A stretch of 64,000 bases of DNA from Georgfuchsia toluolica (GCF_907163265.1 NZ_CAJQUM010000001.1:3162001-3226000), one strand, 5' to 3'; shown: positions 15,583 through 25,024, counted from the stretch's first letter. A program made the numbers and translations. Notes: generated from the letters alone by a model not told the origin.

Positions 15583-16560
15583 ATGCCGAAGAAACGCGAA
15601 GCAGAGCTACTGGCGGGGCAGTGGAATGATGAGGCAATGTTAACTGACGAAGTTGAGCTTGGGAAACAGGTGCTTTACGCTACCGATAAGGAAAAACACA
15701 CCGCTACCATTACTTTCAACGCGCCCGAAGCGCTCAACGGCCTGCCGGTTGCCGGTTTGGAACTGGTCGGGGACTTGATCAAGCGCGCGGAAGCCGACAA
15801 CGATGTGAAGATCATTGTCTTCAAGGGCAACGGACCGTGTTTTGGCACGGGGGCGAATGCCTCGGAGCTGGGTCACTACATCGGCTACAAGGATGGCAAA
15901 TCGGTTGACGGCAGGCAACGCCCTACGCAAAGGCAGCGCATGTTGCCCGACCGGAACATTGTGTTCGGTGCCTTCGAGCGCGTGGCAACGGAATGTCTGA
16001 AAGCCACCGTATGCCAGGTACATGGTTACTGCTACGGGGCGCATATGCAGCTGGCGCTGGCCAGTGACATCGTTATTGCTAGCCCTGATGCCCAGTTTGG
16101 CCACCCGGCATTCCGCTATCTGGGCTGCGGACCGCAGAACATGTATCTGTGGCTGGAAAACCTCGGCATCAAGAAGATGAAGGAGGTCATGCTGACGATG
16201 CGCGCGCTTACCGCCGCGGAGGCCGAGCAGGCGGGTTTCGTGGCCAAGGTTGTTCCCCGCGAAGAGCTGGAACAGTGGGTTGCTGATTACTGTCAGGCTA
16301 TTGCGCTAATGCCCCTGGACGGGATCATGATGGGTAAGGCCAATATCCAGATGATGATGGAAGCGCGGGGGAAAGGCATCGGCACGATGGTTGGCTGGGT
16401 CGGGCATGGCTGGTGCACGAACATGTCTTTGGAGAAAGGCGAGTTCAATTTCCTGAAGGAACGGCGGAACAAGGGCCTCAGCAAAGCCTTGCATGACAGG
16501 GATCAGGCAGTCGCACCTTATTTCCGTATGGGCGGCAGCCTGAAGAAGGCGGCAGGCTGA
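15583..16560 (+). CDS. Enoyl-CoA hydratase/isomerase family protein
   Basis: About 325 residues, longer than a standard crotonase (~260) through N- and C-terminal extensions. Crotonase signatures are FGTGANASELGHYIG (first oxyanion-hole region) and VHGYCYGAHMQLALASDIVIA (second oxyanion-hole region), with HPAFRYLGCGPQNMYLW following. The usual catalytic Glu positions are not obvious, so hydratase activity is not assured and an isomerase or C-C hydrolase is possible. The start is the ATG at 15,583, preceded by GGAGAG; the upstream TTG has no support. The gene is 13 bases before a MeaB-type GTPase gene, suggesting one transcript. Confidence 0.8.
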   Translation: MPKKREAELLAGQWNDEAMLTDEVELGKQVLYATDKEKHTATITFNAPEALNGLPVAGLELVGDLIKRAEADNDVKIIVFKGNGPCFGTGANASELGHYIGYKDGKSVDGRQRPTQRQRMLPDRNIVFGAFERVATECLKATVCQVHGYCYGAHMQLALASDIVIASPDAQFGHPAFRYLGCGPQNMYLWLENLGIKKMKEVMLTMRALTAAEAEQAGFVAKVVPREELEQWVADYCQAIALMPLDGIMMGKANIQMMMEARGKGIGTMVGWVGHGWCTNMSLEKGEFNFLKERRNKGLSKALHDRDQAVAPYFRMGGSLKKAAG

Positions 16561-16573
16561 ACGAGTCCGTCCA

Positions 16574-17632
16574 ATGGGCGATTCCAATCAGTGGCAGCCG
16601 CTACTCGAAGGCGCCCTTCGCCGGGAGCAGTTCGCCGTCGCGCGACTCATCTCCTTTGTCGAAGACCGCCGCGCCGGCTGGCGCGACGCTATGCGAGCCG
16701 TGTTCCCCCTCACGGGGCGCGCGGCGGTTGTCGGAATTACCGGCTCGCCGGGCGCCGGTAAGAGCACGCTCACCGGATGCTTGGCTACTGCATTCGCCGG
16801 CCGTGGACGCAAAGTAGCGGTGGTGGCGGTCGATCCGTCGAGCCCGTTTACCGGGGGCGCGGTCTTGGGCGACCGAATCCGCATGCCGGCTCTTGTCGAG
16901 GCCGGGATCTACATGCGTTCCATAGCGAGTCGGGGCGCATTGGGGGGGCTGTCTCAATCGACACGCGATGCTGTTCGTATCCTCGATGCTTCGGGCTTTG
17001 ATTTCATCTTGATCGAGACCGTCGGTGTCGGCCAGGACGAGATTGACATCATCCGGACGGCGCAACAGACGGTGGTCGTCTGCGCACCCGGTCAGGGGGA
17101 CAGCGTGCAGGCAGCCAAGGCGGGCCTGATGGAAATTGCCGACGTCTTCGTCGTCAATAAGGCAGATCGCGACGGTGCCGACAAGCTTATGGCCGACCTC
17201 GAGTCGATGGTGAGCATGGGCGAACATCTTCAGCGTGTTGCGCCTACACTGGTAAGCACTGTCGCCACGAGTGGTAAGGGAGTTGCTGACTTGGTACGGC
17301 TCTTGGAGGAACGGCTGCCGGCTGGCGCAGGGGACCGGGATCAGTCGGGCGCCACCGTCGAGGCTGAGATCATTGCTCTTACTGAAACGGCTTGGCATGA
17401 GTTACTGTGGGATGAACTCGGTCTCCGTGCGCATTTGGCGCGACGCCTGCAGAAGGCCGGTAACCGCGTTGATCCGTATGCGGTTGCTGCAGAATTAGCC
17501 AATATTGATGTCCTACGGAGGATTCTGCAGACCCATCCTAATGGTTATCACGGCCGTTCGGCACTTCCATCTGTGAACGGGGAAACCTCTGTAGGTACTG
17601 GCAAGCTTCTGGCCCGATCTGCCAAATTGTGA
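16574..17632 (+). CDS. meaB: MeaB/ArgK-type G-protein chaperone of a B12-dependent mutase
   Basis: 352 residues. The P-loop is GITGSPGAGKSTL, with later G-motifs LIETVGVGQDE (Walker B/switch) and VVNKADRDGADK (NKxD). MeaB loads and protects adenosylcobalamin mutases, usually methylmalonyl-CoA mutase. No mutase gene is adjacent; the only mutase in the window (31,430-34,687) carries its own fused G domain. MeaB may therefore serve a mutase elsewhere, or act with an unlinked subunit. Its neighbours are an enoyl-CoA hydratase-like gene upstream and an alcohol dehydrogenase downstream. Confidence 0.85.
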   Translation: MGDSNQWQPLLEGALRREQFAVARLISFVEDRRAGWRDAMRAVFPLTGRAAVVGITGSPGAGKSTLTGCLATAFAGRGRKVAVVAVDPSSPFTGGAVLGDRIRMPALVEAGIYMRSIASRGALGGLSQSTRDAVRILDASGFDFILIETVGVGQDEIDIIRTAQQTVVVCAPGQGDSVQAAKAGLMEIADVFVVNKADRDGADKLMADLESMVSMGEHLQRVAPTLVSTVATSGKGVADLVRLLEERLPAGAGDRDQSGATVEAEIIALTETAWHELLWDELGLRAHLARRLQKAGNRVDPYAVAAELANIDVLRRILQTHPNGYHGRSALPSVNGETSVGTGKLLARSAKL

Positions 17633-17708
17633 CCAGACAAAGGGGGCGATATCGTGGTTCCGTTAGAAAAAAGAAATTCGTTTCGCATAGCAAGGGGGAG
17701 TGCCTCAT

Positions 17709-18794
17709 ATGACTAAAGGAAGGGCTACTGTTTTGATCGAGCCGAATCGGCTCGAAACTTGGCAGGTTCCGGTCGCAGACCCGCAGCCCGGCGGAGTCTT
17801 GGTACAGATCGTTCTCGGCGGTGTTTGCGGCAGCGACGCGCACATCGCCTCAGGTGGCGTGGGCAGGATGCCGTTCCCTATTATCCTTGGCCACGAAGGT
17901 ATCGGGCGGATAGAAAAGCTCGGAGCGGGCGTTACGACTGATTACGCGAGCGTTCCGGTCAAGGTTGGCGACCTGATCTCCTGGTCGCCGATCGCGCTCT
18001 GCCATCGTTGTTACTCGTGCACCGTGCTCGACGAAACGCCGTGCGAGAACTCCCAGTTCTTCGAGCACGCCGACCGACCAAACTGGGCCAGCTATTCAGA
18101 CTTTGCCACACTCCCCCCCGGAATGGCTTTTTATCGCCTGCCATCACATGCCAATCCCGAGGCTGTAGCAGCTCTCGGTTGCGCATTGCCAACGGTGTTG
18201 CGCGGATTCGATCAGTGCGGCCCGGTCGGTCGCGGTGATACTGTTGTGATCCAGGGCGCCGGGCCAGTTGGACTTGCCGCCACGGTGGTGGCGGCAATTT
18301 CGGGTGCGCACGAGATTATCGTCATCGACCGTGTGCAGCGCCGTCTGGACGCCGCACGGTCGCTCGGCGCAACGGCGACGATTTCGATGACAGGGACGAC
18401 GAGCGAAGATCGGGTCGCGCAGGTTTGGGATCGGGTCGGTCCGCAAGGCCCGTCTGTCGTGGTCGAGGCGGCCGGTGCGCTGCCCGCGTTTCCCGAAGGC
18501 GTAAACCTGACCGGACACCACGGTCGCTACATTGTCCTGGGATTGTGGGGCGAAATCGGCACCCAACCGATATCTCCGCGCGACCTGACGATCAAGAACA
18601 TGCAAATTGCCGGTGCAACATTCCCGAAGCCCAAGCACTACTATGGGGCCGTGCATCTCGCGACCCGGCTGCAGGACCGCTATCCGCTCGCGCAACTGAT
18701 CACGCACCGCTTTAGCGTTGAGGATGCTCCTAAAGCGCTGCAGGCGCTCGGGTCGGATACTGTCATCAAGGCCGTCATCGATCCGACACTGTAA
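17709..18794 (+). CDS. Zinc-dependent alcohol dehydrogenase (MDR family)
   Basis: About 361 residues. The N-terminal GroES-like domain holds the catalytic zinc region GGVCGSDAHIA and GHEGIGRIEKLGAG. The structural zinc lobe is CHRCYSCTVLDETPC (four Cys). The Rossmann motif is VVIQGAGPVGLAATVVAA. It oxidises an alcohol or reduces an aldehyde/ketone with NAD(P). I chose ATG 17,709 over GTG 17,700 because GGGGGAG is 9 bases upstream. A secondary alcohol feeding the ketone carboxylases would be a sensible substrate, but this is inference from context only. Confidence 0.85.
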   Translation: MTKGRATVLIEPNRLETWQVPVADPQPGGVLVQIVLGGVCGSDAHIASGGVGRMPFPIILGHEGIGRIEKLGAGVTTDYASVPVKVGDLISWSPIALCHRCYSCTVLDETPCENSQFFEHADRPNWASYSDFATLPPGMAFYRLPSHANPEAVAALGCALPTVLRGFDQCGPVGRGDTVVIQGAGPVGLAATVVAAISGAHEIIVIDRVQRRLDAARSLGATATISMTGTTSEDRVAQVWDRVGPQGPSVVVEAAGALPAFPEGVNLTGHHGRYIVLGLWGEIGTQPISPRDLTIKNMQIAGATFPKPKHYYGAVHLATRLQDRYPLAQLITHRFSVEDAPKALQALGSDTVIKAVIDPTL

Positions 18795-18873
18795 TCCGTA
18801 TCAGCGTGAGCCTAGGGTAAACGAATCTGCCTATCCGGTTGTCACAGGTTTGCGACGCGATCTGCGGAACTAA

Positions 18874-20088
18874 GGAAACACCGAACAAGTCCCCACGTAG
18901 TGGGACATTGAGTATGAACTGAAACGGAATGATGAGACGAATCGCATTTTCATCGGATATTGAATACTCCGAAGTGTCGGAAGCGGGAGAATCCCCCGTA
19001 TCCTGCTCATGCCGGACGTACCGCTCCCGTCATTGGTCGTCCCCACTTGACGAGATTGATCATCGCCAGCAGCATGGCAAAGGCACGATTGGCGTTCTTG
19101 GCCAAACCACGATAGCGAATCTTGGCAAAGTCCCACAGTCGTTTCAAGGCCAGGAACAGATGTTCGACCTTGGAACGGACAGCGAATTTATGACCGAAGG
19201 AAATCTCCGTGGGACGTCGGTTGGTTTCCCTGTCGGGTTCCAGCGGCGCATTCCGATAGGTGCGCCGGTTGGTGAAGTCCTTTGCCTTGGGCGCAATCTC
19301 TCTGAGCCGCTCGCGTTGCGTCTTGCCCCGGTAAGCACAGTCACCGTAGAAACGGGTTTCGTCCCTGTGCAGCAAGTTGGGAACTTCGTGACTGTCATGG
19401 ACATTGGCGGCGGTGACACTGGCGCTATGGCTCAGGCCAGTCTTGCTGTCGGCACCGATGTGGAGTTTCATCCCGAAATGCCATTGGTTGCCCTTCTTGG
19501 TCTGATGATGCATTTCCGGGTCGCGGGCCTTGTCACGGTTCTTGACCGAGGGCGGTGCAGCAATCAGGGTGGCATCAACTATCGTACCGCCAGAAAGGCG
19601 CACGCCTTGCCGCATCAGCAATTCGCCAACCTTGGCGGAGATCGTCGCACCCAAGTTATGGGCTTCGAGCAGATGGCGGAAGTTCCCCAGGGTGCTGGCG
19701 TCAGCGATACGTTCGTCTCCCAGGTCGAAGCCGCAGAAATCCCGAAACAGCGGCGTGTCGTAAAGTGCTTCTGTACAGGCTTCGTCGGCCAGGTTGAACC
19801 AGTGGGCAATGCAATACATGCGCAGCCTCCGTTCCAATCCCGCCGGCGGCCAGCCGTTGCCCGCTTTCGGGTAGTGCGGCTCAATCACGGCACAGAACTC
19901 GGCCCACGGCACCAACGTTTCCATCCGCGCCAGAAACTCGGCCTTCTTCGTCGGCCGCGCATGCTTCTCGAATCCCGTCGTCGTCATCGTCATTTGTTTC
20001 ATCATGCCCATCCTCGTGTTCAATATGCAACCTCAGACATCATGACAAGAAAATTGTTCACAGCGAGTGGGACTTATTCGGCGTTTCC
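18874..20088 (-). mobile_element. IS5-family insertion sequence, apparently complete
   Basis: About 1,215 bases bounded by imperfect inverted repeats GGAAACACCGAACAAGTCCC (left) and GGAAACGCCGAATAAGTCCC (right end, complementary strand), 18 of 20 matching. Both sides carry TAA (18,871-18,873 and 20,089-20,091), a 3-base target duplication; CTAA, as preferred by IS5, overlaps it on both sides. A single transposase gene fills the element on the minus strand. It separates the alcohol dehydrogenase gene from pyruvate carboxylase. Confidence 0.9.
19007..20023 (-). CDS. IS5-family transposase
   Basis: 338 residues, intact. DDE residues are visible in GGTIVDATLIAAP (first D), FYGDCAYRGKTQRER (second D) and RSKVEHLFLALKRLWDF (E, with the YREK-like spacing). 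The N-terminal region PAGLERRLRMYCIAHWFNLAD and TPLFRDFCGFDLGDERIAD is characteristic of the IS5 subgroup. With both ends intact the element could still be mobile. Confidence 0.93.
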   Translation of the reverse strand: MNTRMGMMKQMTMTTTGFEKHARPTKKAEFLARMETLVPWAEFCAVIEPHYPKAGNGWPPAGLERRLRMYCIAHWFNLADEACTEALYDTPLFRDFCGFDLGDERIADASTLGNFRHLLEAHNLGATISAKVGELLMRQGVRLSGGTIVDATLIAAPPSVKNRDKARDPEMHHQTKKGNQWHFGMKLHIGADSKTGLSHSASVTAANVHDSHEVPNLLHRDETRFYGDCAYRGKTQRERLREIAPKAKDFTNRRTYRNAPLEPDRETNRRPTEISFGHKFAVRSKVEHLFLALKRLWDFAKIRYRGLAKNANRAFAMLLAMINLVKWGRPMTGAVRPA

Positions 20089-20190
20089 TAACTTTCATGC
20101 AGCAGTAGCTGCGGCGCCCCGATGATGAAAGATACTGCGAGGGCGCGTTGTCGCGCAAGGGCCGAGGTCGCGAACGATTTAGGTTGAAAA

Positions 20191-20220
20191 ACCCCAAGCG
20201 TAACCCTCGTCGCTTGAGGT
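20191..20220 (+). promoter_or_regulatory. Hairpin in the leader of pyruvate carboxylase
   Basis: ACCCCAAGCG and CGCTTGAGGT pair over 10 positions (one G-T pair) around a 10-base loop, 30 bases before the pyruvate carboxylase ATG. There is no T-run. It could be a leader structure or the end of the transcript that existed before the IS insertion. Confidence 0.3.
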
Positions 20221-20249
20221 GTGGCAGTTCAATACATGATATCTAATCC

Positions 20250-23200
20250 ATGAAACCAATACGCAGCCTGCTAGTCGCTAACCGCAGCGAAATTGCCATC
20301 CGCGTGCTACGCGGTGCATCAGAGATGGGCATCCGCACCGTAGCCATATACTCTAATGAAGACCGCTTTGCGCTGCATCGCTATAAGGCCGACGAGTCGT
20401 ATCTGGTCGGCGTAGGTAAAAAGCCGGTCGCCGCATATTTGGACGGCGCAGACATCATCCGCGTCGCAAAGGAAGCCAGCGTCGATGCGATACACCCCGG
20501 CTACGGTTTCCTTTCGGAAAACCCAGACTTTGCCTATGCTTGTGCACAGGCTGGGTTGACCTTCATCGGACCAAACCCGGAGGTGTTGAGGAATCTTGGT
20601 AACAAGGTATCGGCACGAGCATTAGCCCAGCATGCTGGTGTGCCAGTAATGCCGGCGACAGGCGCGCTACCATATGAAATTGAAGAAGCAAAGCGCCTCG
20701 CTGCGGAGGTTGGCTACCCACTCATGCTCAAGGCCAGCTGGGGCGGCGGCGGGCGCGGCATGCGCGTCGTTGAAGCCGAGGCCGATCTTGCGCCCATGCT
20801 GGAATTGGCGCGGCGCGAGGCGTTGGCAGCATTCGGCAACGATGAGGTATACCTCGAGAAACTGGTCCGCCGGGCACGCCATATTGAGGTCCAGATCATG
20901 GGTGACACCCATGGCAATCTGGTGCATCTGTTCGAGCGTGACTGCTCTGTGCAACGGCGCAACCAGAAAGTGGTTGAACGAGCACCTGCGCCCTACCTAA
21001 CTACGGCACACCGCTTAGAGTTATGCGAAGCGGCACTGCGACTGGGTCACGCGGTGGGTTACACCCATGCAGGAACCGTCGAATTTCTGATCGATGTTGA
21101 CAGCGATAACTATTACTTCATGGAGGTCAACCCGCGCATCCAGGTCGAGCACACAGTTACCGAGCAAGTCACAGGAGTCGACATCGTCAAGGCACAAATC
21201 CGGATCAGCGAAGGAGCGCGCATCGGTGAAGTAAATTCCTTCGTACCATGCCAAAAAGATATTCGGCTTAATGGCCATGCCCTGCAATGTCGTGTGACCA
21301 CGGAGGACCCCGAGAATAACTTCACCCCGGACTACGGGCGGCTTAGTGTCTACCGCAGTGCGGCCGGTTTCGGCATTCGTCTCGACGGCGGCACCGCATA
21401 CGCTGGTGCAATCATCACTCCACATTACGACTCCTTGCTGGTGAAAGTAACGTCCTGGGGACATACGCCGGATGAGACCATCGCGCGTATGGATCGGGCA
21501 CTGCGTGAATTTCGAATTCGCGGTGTAGCCACCAACCTGCAGTTCCTTGAGAATGTCATTGCCCATCCACTCTTCAAGTCAGGTGAGTGCACCACACGCT
21601 TCATCGACACCACTCCCGATCTGTATAGATTTCAAAAGCGACGCGATCGCGCGAGCCGATTACTTCGCTATCTCGGCGAAGTAGTGGTTAACGGCAATCC
21701 GGAAATGAAGGGGCGGCTCAATCCCATCATGCCACTGAGTAAGCCAATAATGCCATCCTGCGATCTCGCTACGTCGGTGCCGCCGGGAACGCGTGATCGA
21801 TTGCGGGAACTCGGTCCGCAGCGATTTGCGGCCTGGATGAAGGATCAGTCGCGGGTGCTATTCACAGACACCACAATGCGCGATGCCCACCAGTCACTAT
21901 TTGCTACCAGGATGCGTAGCGCTGACATGGTCGCGATTGCCCCATACTATGCGCGGGCTCTGCCAGAGTTGTTCTCGCTCGAGTGCTGGGGCGGTGCTAC
22001 CTTCGACGTCGCCATGCGATTTCTCAAGGAGGATCCATGGGAGCGCCTCGCCCGCCTGCGCCAGGCGGTACCGAATATCCTGTTCCAAATGCTGCTGCGC
22101 GCCTCGAATGCAGTCGGCTACACCAACTACGCCGACAACGTGGTACGCCACTTTGTCGCCCAAGCGGCTAAGGAAGGTATAGACGTCTTCCGCGTCTTCG
22201 ACTCGCTGAACTGGGTGAAGAACATGCAGGTGGCCATGGACGCAGTGATCGACAGTGGTGCTCTATGTGAAGCAGCAATCTGCTACACCGGCGACCTTTT
22301 CGACGCAAAGCGGCCGAAATACAACCTAAAATATTACGTCGACATAGCGAAGCAACTTGAGAAGGCAGGGGCGCATATCCTCGGCATCAAGGACATGGCA
22401 GGTGTCTGCCGGCCGCAGGCAGTAGCAGCGCTGGTGAAAGCGCTCAGGGAGGAGGTCGGCTTACCCATCCACTTTCACACCCACGACACCAGCGGCGCTG
22501 CGGCGGCGAGCGTGCTGGCGGCAATCGAAGCCGGCGTTGACGCAGTAGACGCGGCGATGGATTCCATGAGCGGTCTTACGTCCCAGCCAAATCTGGGTGC
22601 CATCGTGGCGGCACTAACGGGATCCGTACGGGACTCAAGACTGGATGCCGGCGCGCTGCAAGCTCTATCCCAATACTGGGAAGGTGTGCGCCGTTTCTAT
22701 GAGCCATTTGAGGCCGATATTCGTTCTGGTACTGCCGACGTTTATCGTCACGAGATGCCTGGAGGTCAATACACTAACCTGCGTGAGCAGGCGCGGGCGA
22801 TGGGCCTGGCGCAGCGCTGGGCGGAGATATCGCAGGCCTACGCCAAAGTGAATTTGCTATTCGGCGACATCGTCAAGGTGACGCCAACTTCAAAGGTTGT
22901 AGGTGATATGGCGCTGTTCATGGTGGCCAACAATCTTACTTCTGATGACGTACTCGACCCACAGCGCGACATCGCGTTTCCGGATTCGGTCGTCTCACTT
23001 TTCAAAGGCGAACTCGGTTTTCCGCTTGACGGATTTCCGAAGGATCTTGAACGCAAAGTCCTCAAGGGTGGCAAGGCGCTACCGGGGCGAGCCGGGGATT
23101 ATTTGCCGGCGGTAGATCTGGAAGCTAAGCGCGCCGAGGCCGAAGCTGCAATCGGGCGCCAAATCAAGGATACCGACCTTGCATCCTACTTGATGTATCC

Positions 23201-23693
23201 GAAGGTCTTTAAGGATTATGCGAAATATCGCAGCCATTTCAGCGATGTCTCTCTGTTGCCGACACCAGCCTTCTTCTATGGACTCGAGGATCGCGAAGAG
23301 ATCAATGTCTCTATCGACCGCGGCAAAACGTTGATCATCTCGCTCCAAGGCACAGCTGGGCCTGACGAGGAGGGACAGGTCAAGGTATTTTTTGAGGTCA
23401 ACGGCCAACCGCGCCTAGTGCGCGTATCGAAAGCTGGCATCGCCCCGATCAAGTCACGTGCGCGGGCCGAGGCAGGGAATCCACGCCAGATAGGTACACC
23501 GATGCCCGGCACGGTAGTAACACTAGCGGTTCAGCCTGGCCACAAGGTATCCAAGGGTGATCCACTTATTTCAATCGAGGCCATGAAGATGGAAACCATG
23601 CTCAAGGCGGAATGTGATGCCGTGGTACTCGCAGTCCACGTCGTCCCAGGCGACGCGGTCGGCGCACAGGACCTGTTAATTGAGTTTGCATAG
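20250..23693 (+). CDS. pyc: Pyruvate carboxylase (single-chain)
   Basis: 1,147 residues, full length for the single-polypeptide enzyme that makes oxaloacetate from pyruvate, bicarbonate and ATP. Domains in order: biotin carboxylase (ANRSEIAIRVLRG start, ATP loop KASWGGGGRGMRVVE, MEVNPRIQVEHTVTE), carboxyltransferase (FTDTTMRDAHQSLFATRMR, LRASNAVGYTNY, HFHTHDTSGAAAAS), allosteric linker, and C-terminal biotinyl domain with the biotin Lys in IEAMKMETML. It provides anaplerosis for growth on substrates degraded to acetyl-CoA or C3 units. The ribosome binding site is weak. The IS5 insertion ends about 160 bases upstream, so its native promoter may be partly displaced. Confidence 0.96.
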   Translation: MKPIRSLLVANRSEIAIRVLRGASEMGIRTVAIYSNEDRFALHRYKADESYLVGVGKKPVAAYLDGADIIRVAKEASVDAIHPGYGFLSENPDFAYACAQAGLTFIGPNPEVLRNLGNKVSARALAQHAGVPVMPATGALPYEIEEAKRLAAEVGYPLMLKASWGGGGRGMRVVEAEADLAPMLELARREALAAFGNDEVYLEKLVRRARHIEVQIMGDTHGNLVHLFERDCSVQRRNQKVVERAPAPYLTTAHRLELCEAALRLGHAVGYTHAGTVEFLIDVDSDNYYFMEVNPRIQVEHTVTEQVTGVDIVKAQIRISEGARIGEVNSFVPCQKDIRLNGHALQCRVTTEDPENNFTPDYGRLSVYRSAAGFGIRLDGGTAYAGAIITPHYDSLLVKVTSWGHTPDETIARMDRALREFRIRGVATNLQFLENVIAHPLFKSGECTTRFIDTTPDLYRFQKRRDRASRLLRYLGEVVVNGNPEMKGRLNPIMPLSKPIMPSCDLATSVPPGTRDRLRELGPQRFAAWMKDQSRVLFTDTTMRDAHQSLFATRMRSADMVAIAPYYARALPELFSLECWGGATFDVAMRFLKEDPWERLARLRQAVPNILFQMLLRASNAVGYTNYADNVVRHFVAQAAKEGIDVFRVFDSLNWVKNMQVAMDAVIDSGALCEAAICYTGDLFDAKRPKYNLKYYVDIAKQLEKAGAHILGIKDMAGVCRPQAVAALVKALREEVGLPIHFHTHDTSGAAAASVLAAIEAGVDAVDAAMDSMSGLTSQPNLGAIVAALTGSVRDSRLDAGALQALSQYWEGVRRFYEPFEADIRSGTADVYRHEMPGGQYTNLREQARAMGLAQRWAEISQAYAKVNLLFGDIVKVTPTSKVVGDMALFMVANNLTSDDVLDPQRDIAFPDSVVSLFKGELGFPLDGFPKDLERKVLKGGKALPGRAGDYLPAVDLEAKRAEAEAAIGRQIKDTDLASYLMYPKVFKDYAKYRSHFSDVSLLPTPAFFYGLEDREEINVSIDRGKTLIISLQGTAGPDEEGQVKVFFEVNGQPRLVRVSKAGIAPIKSRARAEAGNPRQIGTPMPGTVVTLAVQPGHKVSKGDPLISIEAMKMETMLKAECDAVVLAVHVVPGDAVGAQDLLIEFA

Positions 23694-23838
23694 GGGGTCC
23701 CGGCATGGGGCAGCACATCCCCGACCGTTTTTTCTGGGCAAGAGAAGACGATGAATAGCAGGTTCAAGGCTCAATGTTCAAGGCCCAAGGTTGAGAACGC
23801 GCCTTGGTCGGTTTGGCCGCTTCGCTCATGGAATTTTT

Positions 23839-24465
23839 ATGTCGGCTGAGGTACGCGATCAATTGCGCGGCTTGTATGCCGTAACGCCCGACGACTATTT
23901 GTTGCCGCGGCTTTCCGCCATGGTGGGCGCGGCGCTGCAGGGCGGCGTCAAGCTGGTGCAATATCGCAACAAGACCGCTGCACCGCCGCTACGCCGGGCG
24001 CAAGCCGCCGAACTGCTGCGCATTTGCCGCGCCGCCGGCGCCAGGCTGATCGTCAACGATGATCTCGCCCTGGCGCTGGAGATCGGTGCCGACGGCGTCC
24101 ATCTCGGCCGCGATGATGGCGATCCTGTCGCGACGCGCAGTTCATTGGGGCCGGACAAGATTCTCGGCGTTTCCTGTTACAACGAGCTTTCCCGTGCCGA
24201 AGCGGCGGCAGCGGCAGGCGCGGATTATCTCGCCTTTGGTGCGGTGTTCGCTTCGCACACGCGGCCCGATGCGGTGAATGCGCCACTCTCGCTGTTGACG
24301 GAGGCAAAGCGTTTCGGTCTTCCCCTTGCCGCCATTGGCGGCATTACACTCGGTACCGCGGGCAGCGTGATCGAGGCCGGTGCCGACATGCTGGCCGTGA
24401 TCACCGATCTGTTCGACACTATGAACATCGCTACGCGAGCGACGGAATATCAAGACTTGTTTTGA
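23839..24465 (+). CDS. thiE: Thiamine-phosphate synthase
   Basis: About 208 residues from the chosen ATG. It joins the hydroxymethylpyrimidine and thiazole phosphates to thiamine phosphate. Family motifs are GLYAVTPD, KLVQYRNK, LIVNDDLALALEIGADGVHL, GVSCYN, YLAFGAVFASHTRPDA and AAIGGITLG. The start at MSAEVRDQLRG matches the family N-terminus better than the upstream in-frame ATG at 23,791. No strong ribosome binding site is seen. A housekeeping gene, not part of the catabolic clusters. Confidence 0.93.
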   Translation: MSAEVRDQLRGLYAVTPDDYLLPRLSAMVGAALQGGVKLVQYRNKTAAPPLRRAQAAELLRICRAAGARLIVNDDLALALEIGADGVHLGRDDGDPVATRSSLGPDKILGVSCYNELSRAEAAAAAGADYLAFGAVFASHTRPDAVNAPLSLLTEAKRFGLPLAAIGGITLGTAGSVIEAGADMLAVITDLFDTMNIATRATEYQDLF

Positions 24466-24714
24466 AACAAAACCCATTCACCACAGAGACACAGTGAAAA
24501 TCAAAAGCAAGAAATGAAGAAAATTACCGTCGGTGAATGTAATGGGATGGTCGCCCCCTTCTGAGACAGCATCAATGTGCCAAAGTGGAAGTGCTGTAAC
24601 AAGCGCTTGATAGAAAGGGACGACCAAAATGAAGCTTTATATGGATGTCACCCGCTTGCCAAGGACGATTTTTGTGTGTTGGAACAGATAGGCTGCAGTT
24701 TTTATATCCGGCCT

Positions 24715-24978
24715 GTTGTGCAGGTAGATACCACTAAGCACAAGCCGGCGGATAGATCGACACACTGTTCGTTTCGCAAGCTGGCAGCTGAACTGGGTGG
24801 GAATATCTCTCACATGACAATGGTGCGCATTTGAGCCAAGCACGGTATCAAGCCGCATCGACTCGAAGGCTATCTGGCCTCCAACGACTCCGATTTTGAA
24901 GCCAAGGCTGCAGACGTCATTGGGTTGTACCTCAATCCGCCGCAGAATGCGGTGGTGTTTAGCGTGGATATTTCATGA
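24715..24978 (+). pseudogene. IS630-family transposase remnant
   Basis: Plus-strand translation gives VDTTKHKPADRSTHCSFRKL, AAELGGNISHMTMVRI, then a stop (TGA where TGG is expected), then AKHGIKPHRLEGYLASNDSD, FEAKAADVIGLYLNPPQNAV and VFSVD. This is the well conserved N-terminal/central part of IS630-type transposases (usual RIWAKHGLKPHRLE). The DDE domain is missing: the frame ends at 24,978, inside the long palindrome. Inactive. The stretch 24,466-24,714 holds no recognisable gene. Confidence 0.8.
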
Positions 24979-25021
24979 GATGAGGTCGGTGGAACCGCCG
25001 ACCTCATCTCATGAAATATCC
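24966..25021. repeat. Long perfect hairpin, 24-bp arms
   Basis: Left arm 24,966-24,989 and right arm 24,998-25,021 are exact reverse complements over 24 bases (core GATGAGGTCGG / CCGACCTCATC) with an 8-base loop TGGAACCG. It begins where IS630 homology stops and ends 3 bases before the stop codon of the minus-strand ankyrin lipoprotein gene. It may act as transcription terminator for that operon, although no T-run follows on either strand. Confidence 0.9.
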
Positions 25022-25024
25022 GGG

